From Bradyrhizobium forestalis (GTDB taxonomy: Bacteria > Pseudomonadota > Alphaproteobacteria > Rhizobiales > Xanthobacteraceae): a DNA stretch of 36,554 bases. The translations under genes were made by a program, and so were the position numbers. Of the stretch, positions 26,078 through 33,785 are shown in pieces. Position 1 is the first letter of the stretch. Every line of letters starts with the position of its first letter. The DNA is taken from NCBI RefSeq assembly GCF_002795245.1, contig NZ_PGVG01000014.1, forward strand, positions 138,314 through 174,867. The letters run 5' to 3'. The notes under the pieces were generated by a model. The model was not told where the DNA came from and ran no database searches. It saw nothing but the letters and a program-made list of their open reading frames with translations.

Positions 26078-26610
26078 TCACTCGAGGTGATAAGTTATCC
26101 TTTGGCCTGAGAGAATCTGAGGAAGTGCCAATCGGAGCGCTGCCGCTCCTTGCCGGTCCGGCAGCCCTCGCTCAAGCAAAAAGCCTCGGATTTGATTGAT
26201 GACCGCGGTTCTTTGCGTCACCAATCGACTGCGAACTCCTGTGCAGCGCCTGCAAGTCAAGTTGCTCGGCCGATTTCAACGGGACGAAGCGCATGGTCGG
26301 GCGTTGCGCCGCCTCTGCGATGGCTTCGGCATCACGGAAGTCATTTTTGTGGCCCTTAGGTATGGCTTCACATACTGTGCTGGCAAGAGCCGTACTTGAT
26401 GGCCTAATTTCTCGAGCTTGCGACCCAGGTGGTGTGCTCCTGCACAGGCTTCCATTCCGATCAGGCAGGGCGGAACATTAGCCAGCGACTGCTCAAGCTG
26501 ATTTCTCGATCGCTTCTTGCGTAGGATGATTGCACCCGTGGCATCGAACCCCACCACATGGAATTCTTGCCTAGATCGATACCGATCGTGACAATGTTCG
26601 TATGGGACAT
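26078..26610 (-). pseudogene. IS110-family transposase, truncated and frameshifted
   Basis: Starts MSHTNIVTIGIDLGKNS at the ATG at 26610, the first DEDD-domain block of IS110-family transposases. About 4 nt are missing near 26560, after which the sense continues one frame over as FHVVGFDATGAIILRKKRSR and MEACAGAHHLGRKLEKLGHQ. It then passes through two further shifts (NDFRDAEAIAEAAQRPTMRF, then LVTQRTAVINQIRGFLLERG) to about 26078. The C-terminal serine domain is absent. Confidence 0.8.
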
Positions 26611-26689
26611 GGTTTGCGCTCCTCTCTTGGCGGAGCTGTACGTTGCCCCTGTGAGCGGGCGTGGTCCATGCCATTAACTCGTAAGGCGC

Positions 26690-27165
26690 GTCTGCTTTGC
26701 CCTTGCCGATGCACTCCACCTCCGGGGCGTGGAAGGAATAAAGCTTGAAGCCGCGCTGGCGCTGCTGCTGCGAGCGGAGCTGCGGCGCCCGGCTGAGCGG
26801 GAGGGCGAACGTGTTCTCAAGCATCGCCTGACCTTCGATCTTGCGGCGGTTATCGCGGATGATCCGGCCCAGTCGGCTGCGCAGGATGCGCAACTGCCAC
26901 TGATGCCACTTGAATTGCTTGGCATGGGCGTAGCGTCCCGCCATTACGCGATTTTGGCGATGCGAAGATAGGATTGCCGCAGCTTGACCCCATGCTTCCT
27001 CGCCAGACGGTTGAGCCCCTTGATCGCCGCGTGCAAGAGCTTGGCATCGGTCGGGAAGGTGATCGCCTTCGGCTGCACCGTGGTATGTGCGCCATGACGG
27101 CGCGAAGAAGGAGGTTGCGCGGTGATCTTGGACCGCGTGGTTTGGAGGCGAGCCTGATGTGTCAT
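26690..27165 (-). pseudogene. IS5-family transposase remnant
   Basis: Reads TTVQPKAITFPTDAKLLHAA and LNRLARKHGVKLRQSYLRIA in one frame. After a break at about 26944 it continues GRYAHAKQFKWHQWQLRILR and KLYSFHAPEVECIGKGKADA in another. This is the middle to C-terminal part of an IS5-type transposase. It runs directly into the region upstream of the IS110 scrap, so one element probably inserted into the other. Confidence 0.75.
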
Positions 27166-27661
27166 TTCCTGTTTATGGAATCCCGCCTAGCGCAACGCGC
27201 CTTCTGTGGTGATAGCAATGCCAGCAAGCCCCCTCTGCTCAGGGCAAGCAGCGTGCACTAGCGAGCGACGGCCGCAAAGCCACTTTTTGGTCACTTGCCA
27301 GTCGTCGAAGGGCTGAACGCTCGATCATTAGATGCGGCGGGAAATTCGCGACGCCGGTGATGCCGGCGTCATTCCAGTCGAGGATTGGCAGGGTCGCCAT
27401 ACCAGTAACGGGCCTTCTGGAAGGCTGCGCAAAGAGGGCGCGTAGACTTGCAATTGTCCGGCTTAGCTATGTCCGACATGTCTGTGGCAAGTCTGCCGGG
27501 AACTCTCGCTCTTACCGTTTCTACCCAATCTTACCCACTTGCACCCCTAACCGATCTTATACCCGGGTACAACCAGGTCTAGACCTTCTGTTGCTAGGGG
27601 CGGGAGGAAGATCGTGTCTCACCATTGCACGGACGACCAGAGGTCGTTCCGGGATGGTAAC
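27166..27661. other. No recognisable gene
   Basis: Probably the rest of the IS5-type remnant and intergenic DNA; no frame is convincing. Confidence 0.4.
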
Positions 27662-27860
27662 GTGTCTGAACTGGCGATTGGATCCGCGGCTACGGCCGCG
27701 GTCGCGATCGTGGCCACGCTGGATACGAAGGCTCGCGAAGCGTTTTACCTTGCCGCCATCTTCGAGGCGTGCGGCCGCAAGACCATACTGATTGACGTCG
27801 GCACGAAGAGGGATGGCGCTAACAAACAAGCCGATGCGAAGGCGCCCAACGAACTCTTGA
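27662..27860 (+). pseudogene. UPF0261/Tm-1-like ATP-binding protein, N-terminal fragment
   Basis: From a GTG at 27662 the frame reads AAVAIVATLDTKAREAFYLA and ACGRKTILIDVGTKRDG, matching the first strand-helix-strand of UPF0261 (Tm-1-like) proteins. The match ends after about 55 residues, and the same frame then runs into flavoprotein sequence. The frame can be read from 27614, but the family N-terminus favours 27662. Confidence 0.65.
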
Positions 27861-27899
27861 AGCAGATTGCTGAAAGGACGCGCAGTAAGGCTGGTGACC

Positions 27900-28358
27900 T
27901 CCCGGGATCAGCCTTGGCCCTGGACGTTGAGCATCGCAAACTTGTCCGCCTTGGCTACATCAAGGCAGGTGAAACGACTTCGGAGCTCGCAAAGCAGCTG
28001 GGACTATTCCGCTGAGCTTAAAAAGACAATCAAGGAACACAATGCGCACGCTGCCAGAGCACAGGATCCCCTCTTGAATGGTGGGGAAAACGGCTTTCAA
28101 TCGAACCTTCGGCGATCCGACCGTGGAAAAAATCCAAATCTTGGATCAATCATAGACGGACATTTGGGGCGTTTCCGATCATTCCGGCAACGTTTGGCGC
28201 GCCCGCCGGATTGGCGACCGACAGTTACGGAAGCGTCCTGGATGCACAAGGCAACGCAATCTAGGGTCTTCATGCTTGCGGCACCGACATGACTTCTCGT
28301 GCGTGTATTTTATCCCGCGGCCGGCACAACAATCGGTCGCGCCATCGTTTTCGCATAA
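27900..28358 (+). pseudogene. FAD-dependent dehydrogenase, C-terminal remnant
   Basis: VEHRKLVRLGYIKAGETTSE and LAKQLGL are followed, one frame over, by AELKKTIKEHNAHAARAQDP. Further on come GAPAGLATDSYGSVLDAQGN, a TAG where a proline would fit, GLHACGTDMTS, and after one more shift YPAAGTTIGRAIVFA with a stop at 28358. This is the end of a fumarate-reductase/ketosteroid-dehydrogenase-type flavoprotein. Several frameshifts make it dead. Confidence 0.75.
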
Positions 28359-28764
28359 GTGCTTCCGCTGATCAGGAGCAAAAAGCCGCGCTTCCGGAGC
28401 TCGACCGTCTACCACACTCGTGTGTGCCGAGGGAATATCTGTGCGGGTGGGGGGCGCGCATCGATAGGACTAGAGTGGGACAGCCCTCATCAGCAGCTCT
28501 CAGCGAAGGTAGATCCCGACTGGCCACATTCTCGAGATGGCGGCCGGCTTCTAGCGTGGTGAGCCCCGGTGGAGGGGAAGATCGCCGCATCAACTGTCTT
28601 CGAGTATCGCGAAGAGCTGGGCTCACATAGGTGTTCCAAGACAGATGAAAGCAGGAGAAATCGATCGTTCAACAGCTAGGCTGCGTGGTGACGAGTCGAA
28701 AATGCCAGGACAAGCCGCGCAGGCGTGTCGGACGCGATTGCAATCCGCCAGCCGCGAGGCAGTG
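28359..28764. other. No recognisable gene
   Basis: Nothing supported between the flavoprotein remnant and the Lrp-type gene; it should hold the promoter of the latter. Confidence 0.4.
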
Positions 28765-29241
28765 ATGAAACTCGACAGGATCGATTTTCGTCTTCTTGAT
28801 CTCGTCCAACGAGATAATCGCCTCTGCAGTGAACATCTTGGAAGGAAGGTCGGTCTATCCGCGTCCGGAGTTCAACGTCGGCTGAAGCGCCTTCGAGCCA
28901 AGGGTGTCATTGAGGCCGACGTTTCCATCATTTCTCCAAAAGCAATTGGGCAGAATGTGACGGCAGTGGTTCTCATTTCCTTGGAGCGCACGCGTGCCGA
29001 CACCGTTGATCGCCTAAAGCGGCAAATTCGCAAGATGTCTGAAGTGATGAGCGCATTCTACGTTACAGGTCTGGCCGACGTCGTCTTGCTAGTTACCGTA
29101 AACGATATGGAAGATTACGAGCGGTTTGCCCGGCGTCTTACAGACGAAAGTTCAGAGATAAAACGCATTGAAACAATGGTTGTCATGGATCGGTTCAAAG
29201 CAGGCTTCACTTTGCCAATAGCGTCCATCGCATGGTTTTAG
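28765..29241 (+). CDS. Lrp/AsnC-family transcriptional regulator
   Basis: 158 residues from the ATG at 28765, with GAGG 6 nt upstream; the frame is open 40 codons further up without family similarity. Residues 1-50 hold the winged helix (LDRIDFRLLDLVQRDNRLCS, VGLSASGVQRRLKRLRAKGV). Residues 60-150 form the RAM ligand-binding domain (VTAVVLISLERTRADTVDRL, SAFYVTGLADVVLLVTVNDM, YERFARRLTDESSEIKRIET). It is intact and surrounded by pseudogenes. Its targets may be elsewhere; amino acids or related molecules are the usual ligands. Confidence 0.9.
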   Translation: MKLDRIDFRLLDLVQRDNRLCSEHLGRKVGLSASGVQRRLKRLRAKGVIEADVSIISPKAIGQNVTAVVLISLERTRADTVDRLKRQIRKMSEVMSAFYVTGLADVVLLVTVNDMEDYERFARRLTDESSEIKRIETMVVMDRFKAGFTLPIASIAWF

Positions 29242-29300
29242 GCGACGCACGAAGACGTTGGTTTGCGCAACTGCCGTCGACCGCATCGTAAGGGTCGGCT

Positions 29301-29580
29301 TTGGCCTTTCAGATGGGGGATACATTGCGTCGCTCGCGTCACGCCAAGATCGTGGCAACCATCCGTGCGGCATGTGCCGAGCCTGAGAAGATACCTGCTC
29401 TCTACCTTTCCGGGGTCGATGTCTTTCGGCTAAACGTCGGCCACGAACCCGCGAAGACCACGCCAAGAGTTATGTGTGTATTCGTGAACTCGAGCGGGAA
29501 TTCGGCCGGCCGACAGGCGTCCTGCAGGGATCTCCAAGGCCAAAGCTCCGCATCGGCTCCCTTGAAGTTCGGAGCGATGC
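29301..29580 (+). pseudogene. Pyruvate kinase N-terminal remnant
   Basis: RRSRHAKIVATIRAACAEPE and ALYLSGVDVFRLNVGH match the start of pyruvate kinase. One frame over come IRELEREFGRPTGVLQ and PKLRIGSLE, the next blocks of the same enzyme, with at least two frameshifts between and within them. The remainder of the enzyme is absent. Confidence 0.75.
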
Positions 29581-29848
29581 GCGCATACAAGGCTTCAGCG
29601 GCGAACACGAACGCGGACCGTGTCGCGGCTGCTTGCGTCTATCATGGTTTCGCTACGATTTTCACGCTCGACAGTCACGCTTGGACTTCATCGGCTATGT
29701 CATGTATGCAAGGTGCCAAGTCTGCGATCGTGCTGAGGACGGACGGTGCTCCCATCTGAACTCTACGAGCGGCGCGACCGCGCGACTCAGCCGTCCCGGC
29801 AATGGCTTGTGCATGGTCGACCGCGTAGGCGATCGCGAGCTTCAGCGC

Positions 29849-30235
29849 CTAGGCGAGCCGGTGTGTCACCCAATCACAATCATGAAGCAGGCTATCATCC
29901 GTTGGGTCGAGCATTTTGTCGAACGCGGCGCCCTCAATCTCGTGAAGGGCTTTCATGAAAGCATAACGGCGGAAGACGTTGACGCTTGCGCGGCGGGCAA
30001 GCTCGTCGATCGCTATTACCATCGCGATGGCCTTGACCTTCTTGGCTGGCGTCAAGTCGCCGGCACATATTGAAGGTCCATGAGGATGATCTCGGCCTGC
30101 GTCTCGTTGCGCAGCCGAACGAGTCCGTCACGAATGGCGTCCGTCGTCCGAAAAAAGGTCGGGGCGACGGCACTTGGGACGGATCCTGCCAGACCACGTC
30201 CGTTCCGACTGCCAAATCACCACGCCTCCTGCGCG
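29849..30235 (-). pseudogene. SGNH/GDSL hydrolase remnant
   Basis: Minus-strand pieces in successive frames: TDVVWQDPSQVPS, then DAIRDGLVRLRNETQAEIIL and MDLQYVPA, then KKVKAIAMVIAIDELARRAS and LHDCDWVTHRLA. These correspond to block III (GTND-like) and the C-terminal Asp/His block of SGNH hydrolases. At least two frameshifts and in-frame stops are present, and the N-terminal catalytic serine is missing. Confidence 0.6.
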
Positions 30236-30281
30236 CTAATGCCCTTATTTATCAAGGCTGATGGCCGCGGCAGGGTATTGA

Positions 30282-30302
30282 GCTCGTCACCGAGCCCTTT
30301 TT
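30282..30302 (+). terminator. Intrinsic terminator
   Basis: GCTCG (30282-30286), loop TCAC, CGAGC (30291-30295), then CCTTTTT. A short but well-formed plus-strand hairpin with a T-run that would insulate the gasdermin/CHAT locus from upstream transcription. Confidence 0.6.
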
Positions 30303-30502
30303 AGCGCAGTCCATGCGCAGCCAAAGAGGACTTGATCGTCAGATTCCTGGTTCGAATGCAGCGAATACAGGTCAAGATCGAAGTTACGCGCCAGTTGGTC
30401 CGAGTTGCTGCGACGATGACGAGATACGCAGCTCCGGATCTGGGGCGCAACAACACTCTGCTGAATGTCTAGATTCGCCTTGACTCGCCTTGCACTTAAA
30501 GG

Positions 30503-30548
30503 TTGAATCGCCTTATTAGATCGCTATTTTTATAAGTCCTTTGGGGGA
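30503..30548 (+). promoter_or_regulatory. Candidate promoter and ribosome binding site of the CHAT operon
   Basis: TTGAAT (30503-30508), a 16-bp spacer and TATTTT (30525-30530) form a plausible sigma-70-type promoter in a locally AT-rich stretch. GGGGGA at 30543-30548 lies 3 nt before a GTG at 30552 and 12 nt before an ATG at 30561. Confidence 0.5.
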
Positions 30549-30551
30549 CAC

Positions 30552-32403
30552 GTGAATTCAATGGCTGCGATGCAGTCCGGTCGTGCCACCGGGCGGAGGC
30601 GCTTGCGCTCGCCGCATGAGTTGCGGGGGTGGTCACGCGCCCGCGGTTCGCGTTGCCAGCCGATCGCGGTCGCTCGCCGTCGGAGACGGTTTTCCCCAGT
30701 TTCGCGCTACCATATCTTGTATTTGTGTTCCGACTTGCCCACACATGGTGAGGCAATTGTCGGCAGATTCGCTTTGAACAGCGCTCTCGTCAGTCTCGAT
30801 ATTGGATCGCAACGAGCTGAGATCAGGGCTCCGCACACGCCGTCCGCGCGTGTTTGGATAATTGCGCTTCAGGGCGACGGCAAGGCTCGCAGCATCGACG
30901 ATTTGCTAATGAGGGATGCCCGATGGGTTTCTGACAGAACAGGCGAAAGCCTTGTTCCTCCAGAAGACGACATCCTCTTCTATGAGCCTCACGAAAAGCG
31001 ATTCGCTTATGCGACGACACGCGCTCGTGGACAAACGCGCTGGTCGGTGGACCGTGCGGCGCGCATGATTTTCGCTGGCGAAGCCGTAAGTGCGGCTCGC
31101 GAAATGCTCTTCCTCAGTTTCCGGGGTGGTGCGCCGGCTTCCCGCACCGATCTTGGGGCTCCGCCGATCACGCGCGTCGTTGATCAAGTCGCGCATCCAC
31201 GCGACCGAGCAGAGACTGCTTCTCTTTGCTCCAAAGGCCTTTCAGTTTTCAAGCAACTCGATGGCAGCGTTGAAGGCATCTTTTACCGCGCGATCGCCGA
31301 TACCTTGTTGGGGGAGGACGGCGATCCTTTTGAGATTCTTTCCTACCTCAGTCGCTCCCAGATCGCTTTCGGCCGCTCCTGGCTGAGCGCTCCGTGCAAA
31401 TCAGCGCACCAGGCGCGTCGACTTGTCGAATTGTTAGCTGCTCGGCAGTCACAGCAGGAACTGCCGCTCAATCCCGACCCGGCTAAGGCCAAGAAGATCC
31501 AAGATCGCCGCTCTCCCACCCGCTTAGGTTTTTCGTCCGAGCATGCGGTGGGATTGGCCGTCACGACCCACGCGGAGGTCGCTCGCGACGGTTATCGTCA
31601 GCTTGATCGACGCGTCGTTCTGGGCCGAATCCCGTTCGAGCCAAAGCGCTTCATCAAGTTGCTCAGAGGCGTCCAGCATGAGCAACTTCGACCTTCGGTG
31701 GCTGTGCCGGACAAGAAGGTGGTTGCAGGTCAGGTTGTTGAGGTCGAGGCGGTCCTGGATGGCGAACTGCCGACCGCCCTTGGCATCGCTGGTAAGGTCG
31801 CTCGTGCCGACGGCTGGACCACGTTGCAGCTGTCGGCCTCCAATTCGGCAGTCACAGCAGGAACTGCCGCTCAATCCCGACCCGGCTAAGGCCAAGAAGA
31901 TCCAAGATCGTCGCTCTCCCACCCGCTTAGGTTTTTCGTCCGAGCATGCGGTGGGATTGGCCGTCACGACCCACGCGGAGGTCGGTCGCGACGGTTATCG
32001 TCAGCTTGATCGACGCGTCGTTCTGGGCCGAATCCCGTTCGAGCCAAAGCGCTTCATCAAGTTGCTCAGAGGCGTCCAGCATGAGCAACTTCGACCTTCG
32101 GTGGCTGTGCCGGACAAGAAGGTGGTTGCAGGTCAGGTTGTTGAGGTCGAGGCGGTCCTGGATGGCGAACTGCCGACCGCCCTTGGCATCGCTGGTAAGG
32201 TCGCTCGTGCCGACGGCTGGACCACGTTGCAGCTGTCGGCCTCCAATGCGGGCGTCGAAACTCCCGTTGTCGGTGGATATGTCGGAGAGCCGGTCGTCTT
32301 TCGCGTAGTGCCGACCAAGCCTGGGCGAGTTGTTCTCAAACTCTCTTGTCTGCCTGAGCGGGGTACGCTCTTGGAGACTGAATTGTCATTTCCTGTGTAT
32401 TAA
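30552..32403 (+). pseudogene. Gene 1 of the CHAT operon: unknown protein, frameshifted by a 403-bp tandem duplication
   Basis: As it stands the frame runs 445 codons and ends at 31889, shortly after entering the second copy of a 403-bp repeat. Because 403 is not a multiple of three, the true frame reappears shifted in copy 2 and ends at 32403. Removing one copy gives a continuous 482-residue protein. Its N-terminus is Arg-rich. The middle (LVPPEDDILFYEPHEKRFAY, DGSVEGIFYRAIADTLLGED) looks folded. The C-terminus (VVAGQVVEVEAVLDGELPTA, VGGYVGEPVVFRVVPTKPGR) is beta-rich, like an Ig-type domain. I recognise no family. The gene ends 22 bp before the CHAT start, so it is likely the first gene of that operon and may be a sensor or regulator. 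Confidence 0.6.
31442..32247. repeat. Two tandem copies of a 403-bp unit
   Basis: Copy 1 is 31442-31844 and copy 2 is 31845-32247. By eye I found only two differences (a C/T in GATCGCCGCTC and a C/G in GGTCGCTCGCG). The outer bases diverge immediately at both ends. Near-identity implies a recent event. Unequal recombination between the copies would delete one and restore the reading frame. Confidence 0.95.
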
Positions 32404-32425
32404 AAAATCAGAAGCGGCGTCGACG

Positions 32426-33625
32426 ATGAATGGCTTGGGCTCTACCCCGACGGAAGAAGTGCAGATTACGAACGCGCAATTTCTCAACACCTGCAAATTT
32501 GTGCTGAGCATCGCCCGTCATGCATCCGTTCCCTTTACCTCCGACTCGTCCCCAAAAACACTGGAACGGATTGCCGGCAAGGTACGTCAGCTGCCGAAAC
32601 AATGCCGCCGTTCCAGCGTCGAGTACAGTTCTGAGTCCCTCGCAAATCGCGACAAATATATGGCTCAGGTTCTCAAGAACGGAGCGGCGCTGTTTGATCA
32701 GGTAATTACCGACGCTGGGGACCGCAAAGAGTTCGTACGGATGCTGTCAGCGCATGTAGGAGCGACCATCCGTGTCAGCGGCGAAGGCGCTTGCATACCG
32801 TGGGAAGCTCTGTGTTTGTCGGGGGATCCCGACAACGCGACGTACGAGGATTTTCTCGGTTGGAATCACGTCATACTGCGCGAGGTGCCCCGGAAATACC
32901 GGCCGTTCAAGCTTGATGCCGAGGTTCGCAGGGCCGGTTTCGTTGAAGACGATGGCCTGGCAAGTGTTCATCGGCGCGATACCCAGCTCGCAATTGACGG
33001 ACTCGGCGATTCCATTACGAAAATTCCGCTGGACCCGCTAAAAAAACCCACAGACAAGAGGTTGTTCCACGGGTTCTTTTACGACAAGGAAGCGCCCAAA
33101 GAGCTTGTTCAGTTCGATTGCCACATCGAAGGTGGGGATGAAGTTCATACCTCCCATATGCGGGTAACCGAAAAGTTTCAGCTTCCGTTCCCGGCGTTCC
33201 ACGAAGCCGTGCTCATGTCAGAGCCCGTCGTTCTGCTCAATGCTTGCGGCGCCGGCACCACCAATTGGGCAAGCACGGACGGCTATGCGGCTAAGCTCTG
33301 GGCCAATGGTGCGGCACTCGTGATCGCGGCGGAGGCTGCGCTTGGCGATGGGTTCATGACGGACTTCGCTCATCTCTTTTATCTGATGGCAAGCGACGGT
33401 GCGTATGCCGCCGAAGCTCTCCTGAAGGCTCGACGAATTACGCTGGCAGAGCATCGAAACCCGTCCGCACTGTTCTATGGGCTATACGGCGAAGCTCAAT
33501 TCCAGCTGAGGGCGCCTCCGCTTTCGGCAACGAAGAGGGCCGAACTTGATTTGAAAAAGCGTGTCTTGGGGGGCATCTGGCCTCCCAAGCCGAAGCAAGT
33601 ATTGGATGAAGAGCGAGTAACGTAA
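32426..33625 (+). CDS. CHAT-domain caspase-like cysteine protease
   Basis: 399 residues from the ATG at 32426; the frame is open 32 codons further up, but that overlaps gene 1 and has no family features. CHAT proteases are bacterial relatives of caspases and separases. Visible here are the entry block IPWEALCL (124-131), the catalytic histidine H233 in VQFDCHIEGG, and the catalytic cysteine C274 in VVLLNACGAGTTNW. GYAAKLWANGAALVIAAEA and LFYLMASDGAYAAEALL follow as in the family core. The N-terminal 110 residues are helical, with no TPRs recognised. Adjacent to a gasdermin, its likely job is to cleave the gasdermin tail after an infection or stress signal. A partner may be the bL21 fusion downstream. 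Confidence 0.88.
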   Translation: MNGLGSTPTEEVQITNAQFLNTCKFVLSIARHASVPFTSDSSPKTLERIAGKVRQLPKQCRRSSVEYSSESLANRDKYMAQVLKNGAALFDQVITDAGDRKEFVRMLSAHVGATIRVSGEGACIPWEALCLSGDPDNATYEDFLGWNHVILREVPRKYRPFKLDAEVRRAGFVEDDGLASVHRRDTQLAIDGLGDSITKIPLDPLKKPTDKRLFHGFFYDKEAPKELVQFDCHIEGGDEVHTSHMRVTEKFQLPFPAFHEAVLMSEPVVLLNACGAGTTNWASTDGYAAKLWANGAALVIAAEAALGDGFMTDFAHLFYLMASDGAYAAEALLKARRITLAEHRNPSALFYGLYGEAQFQLRAPPLSATKRAELDLKKRVLGGIWPPKPKQVLDEERVT

Positions 33626-33646
33626 TCCACCGAGAAAGGATTGCAC

Positions 33647-33781
33647 GTGTCCAACCTTCAGACCAAAGAGACCGCGCCTGGCTCGCAACTTCTTGTGAGG
33701 CGCTCACGCGAAAGTCATCCACCAAGGATCGCGCTACAGTCCGGCACGGACCCAAGGTTCAAGACCGGGATAGAGGAATAG
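33647..33781 (+). CDS. 44-residue ORF between the protease and the bL21 fusion
   Basis: Starts with GTG at 33647, with a strong GAGAAAGGA ribosome binding site ending 6 nt upstream, and stops at 33779-33781, 4 bp before the next ATG. It begins SNLQTKETAPGSQLLVRRSR; the rest is basic and Pro/Ser-rich, with no membrane segment. Spacing suggests translational coupling with the flanking genes. It might be a peptide partner, a leader, or chance. Confidence 0.45.
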   Translation: MSNLQTKETAPGSQLLVRRSRESHPPRIALQSGTDPRFKTGIEE

Positions 33782-33785
33782 ATCA

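Noticed and set aside
30310..30360. Second tRNA-like sequence (GGTTCGAATGC T-arm motif)
   Set aside because: No acceptor or anticodon stem could be paired around it.
31524..31967. Minus-strand frame inside the tandem duplication
   Set aside because: Antisense shadow of gene 1; its repeated internal sequence simply reflects the duplication.
31543..32403. Separate 286-codon gene after gene 1
   Set aside because: Its first part is an out-of-frame reading of copy 1; only the part in copy 2 and beyond is the shifted continuation of gene 1.
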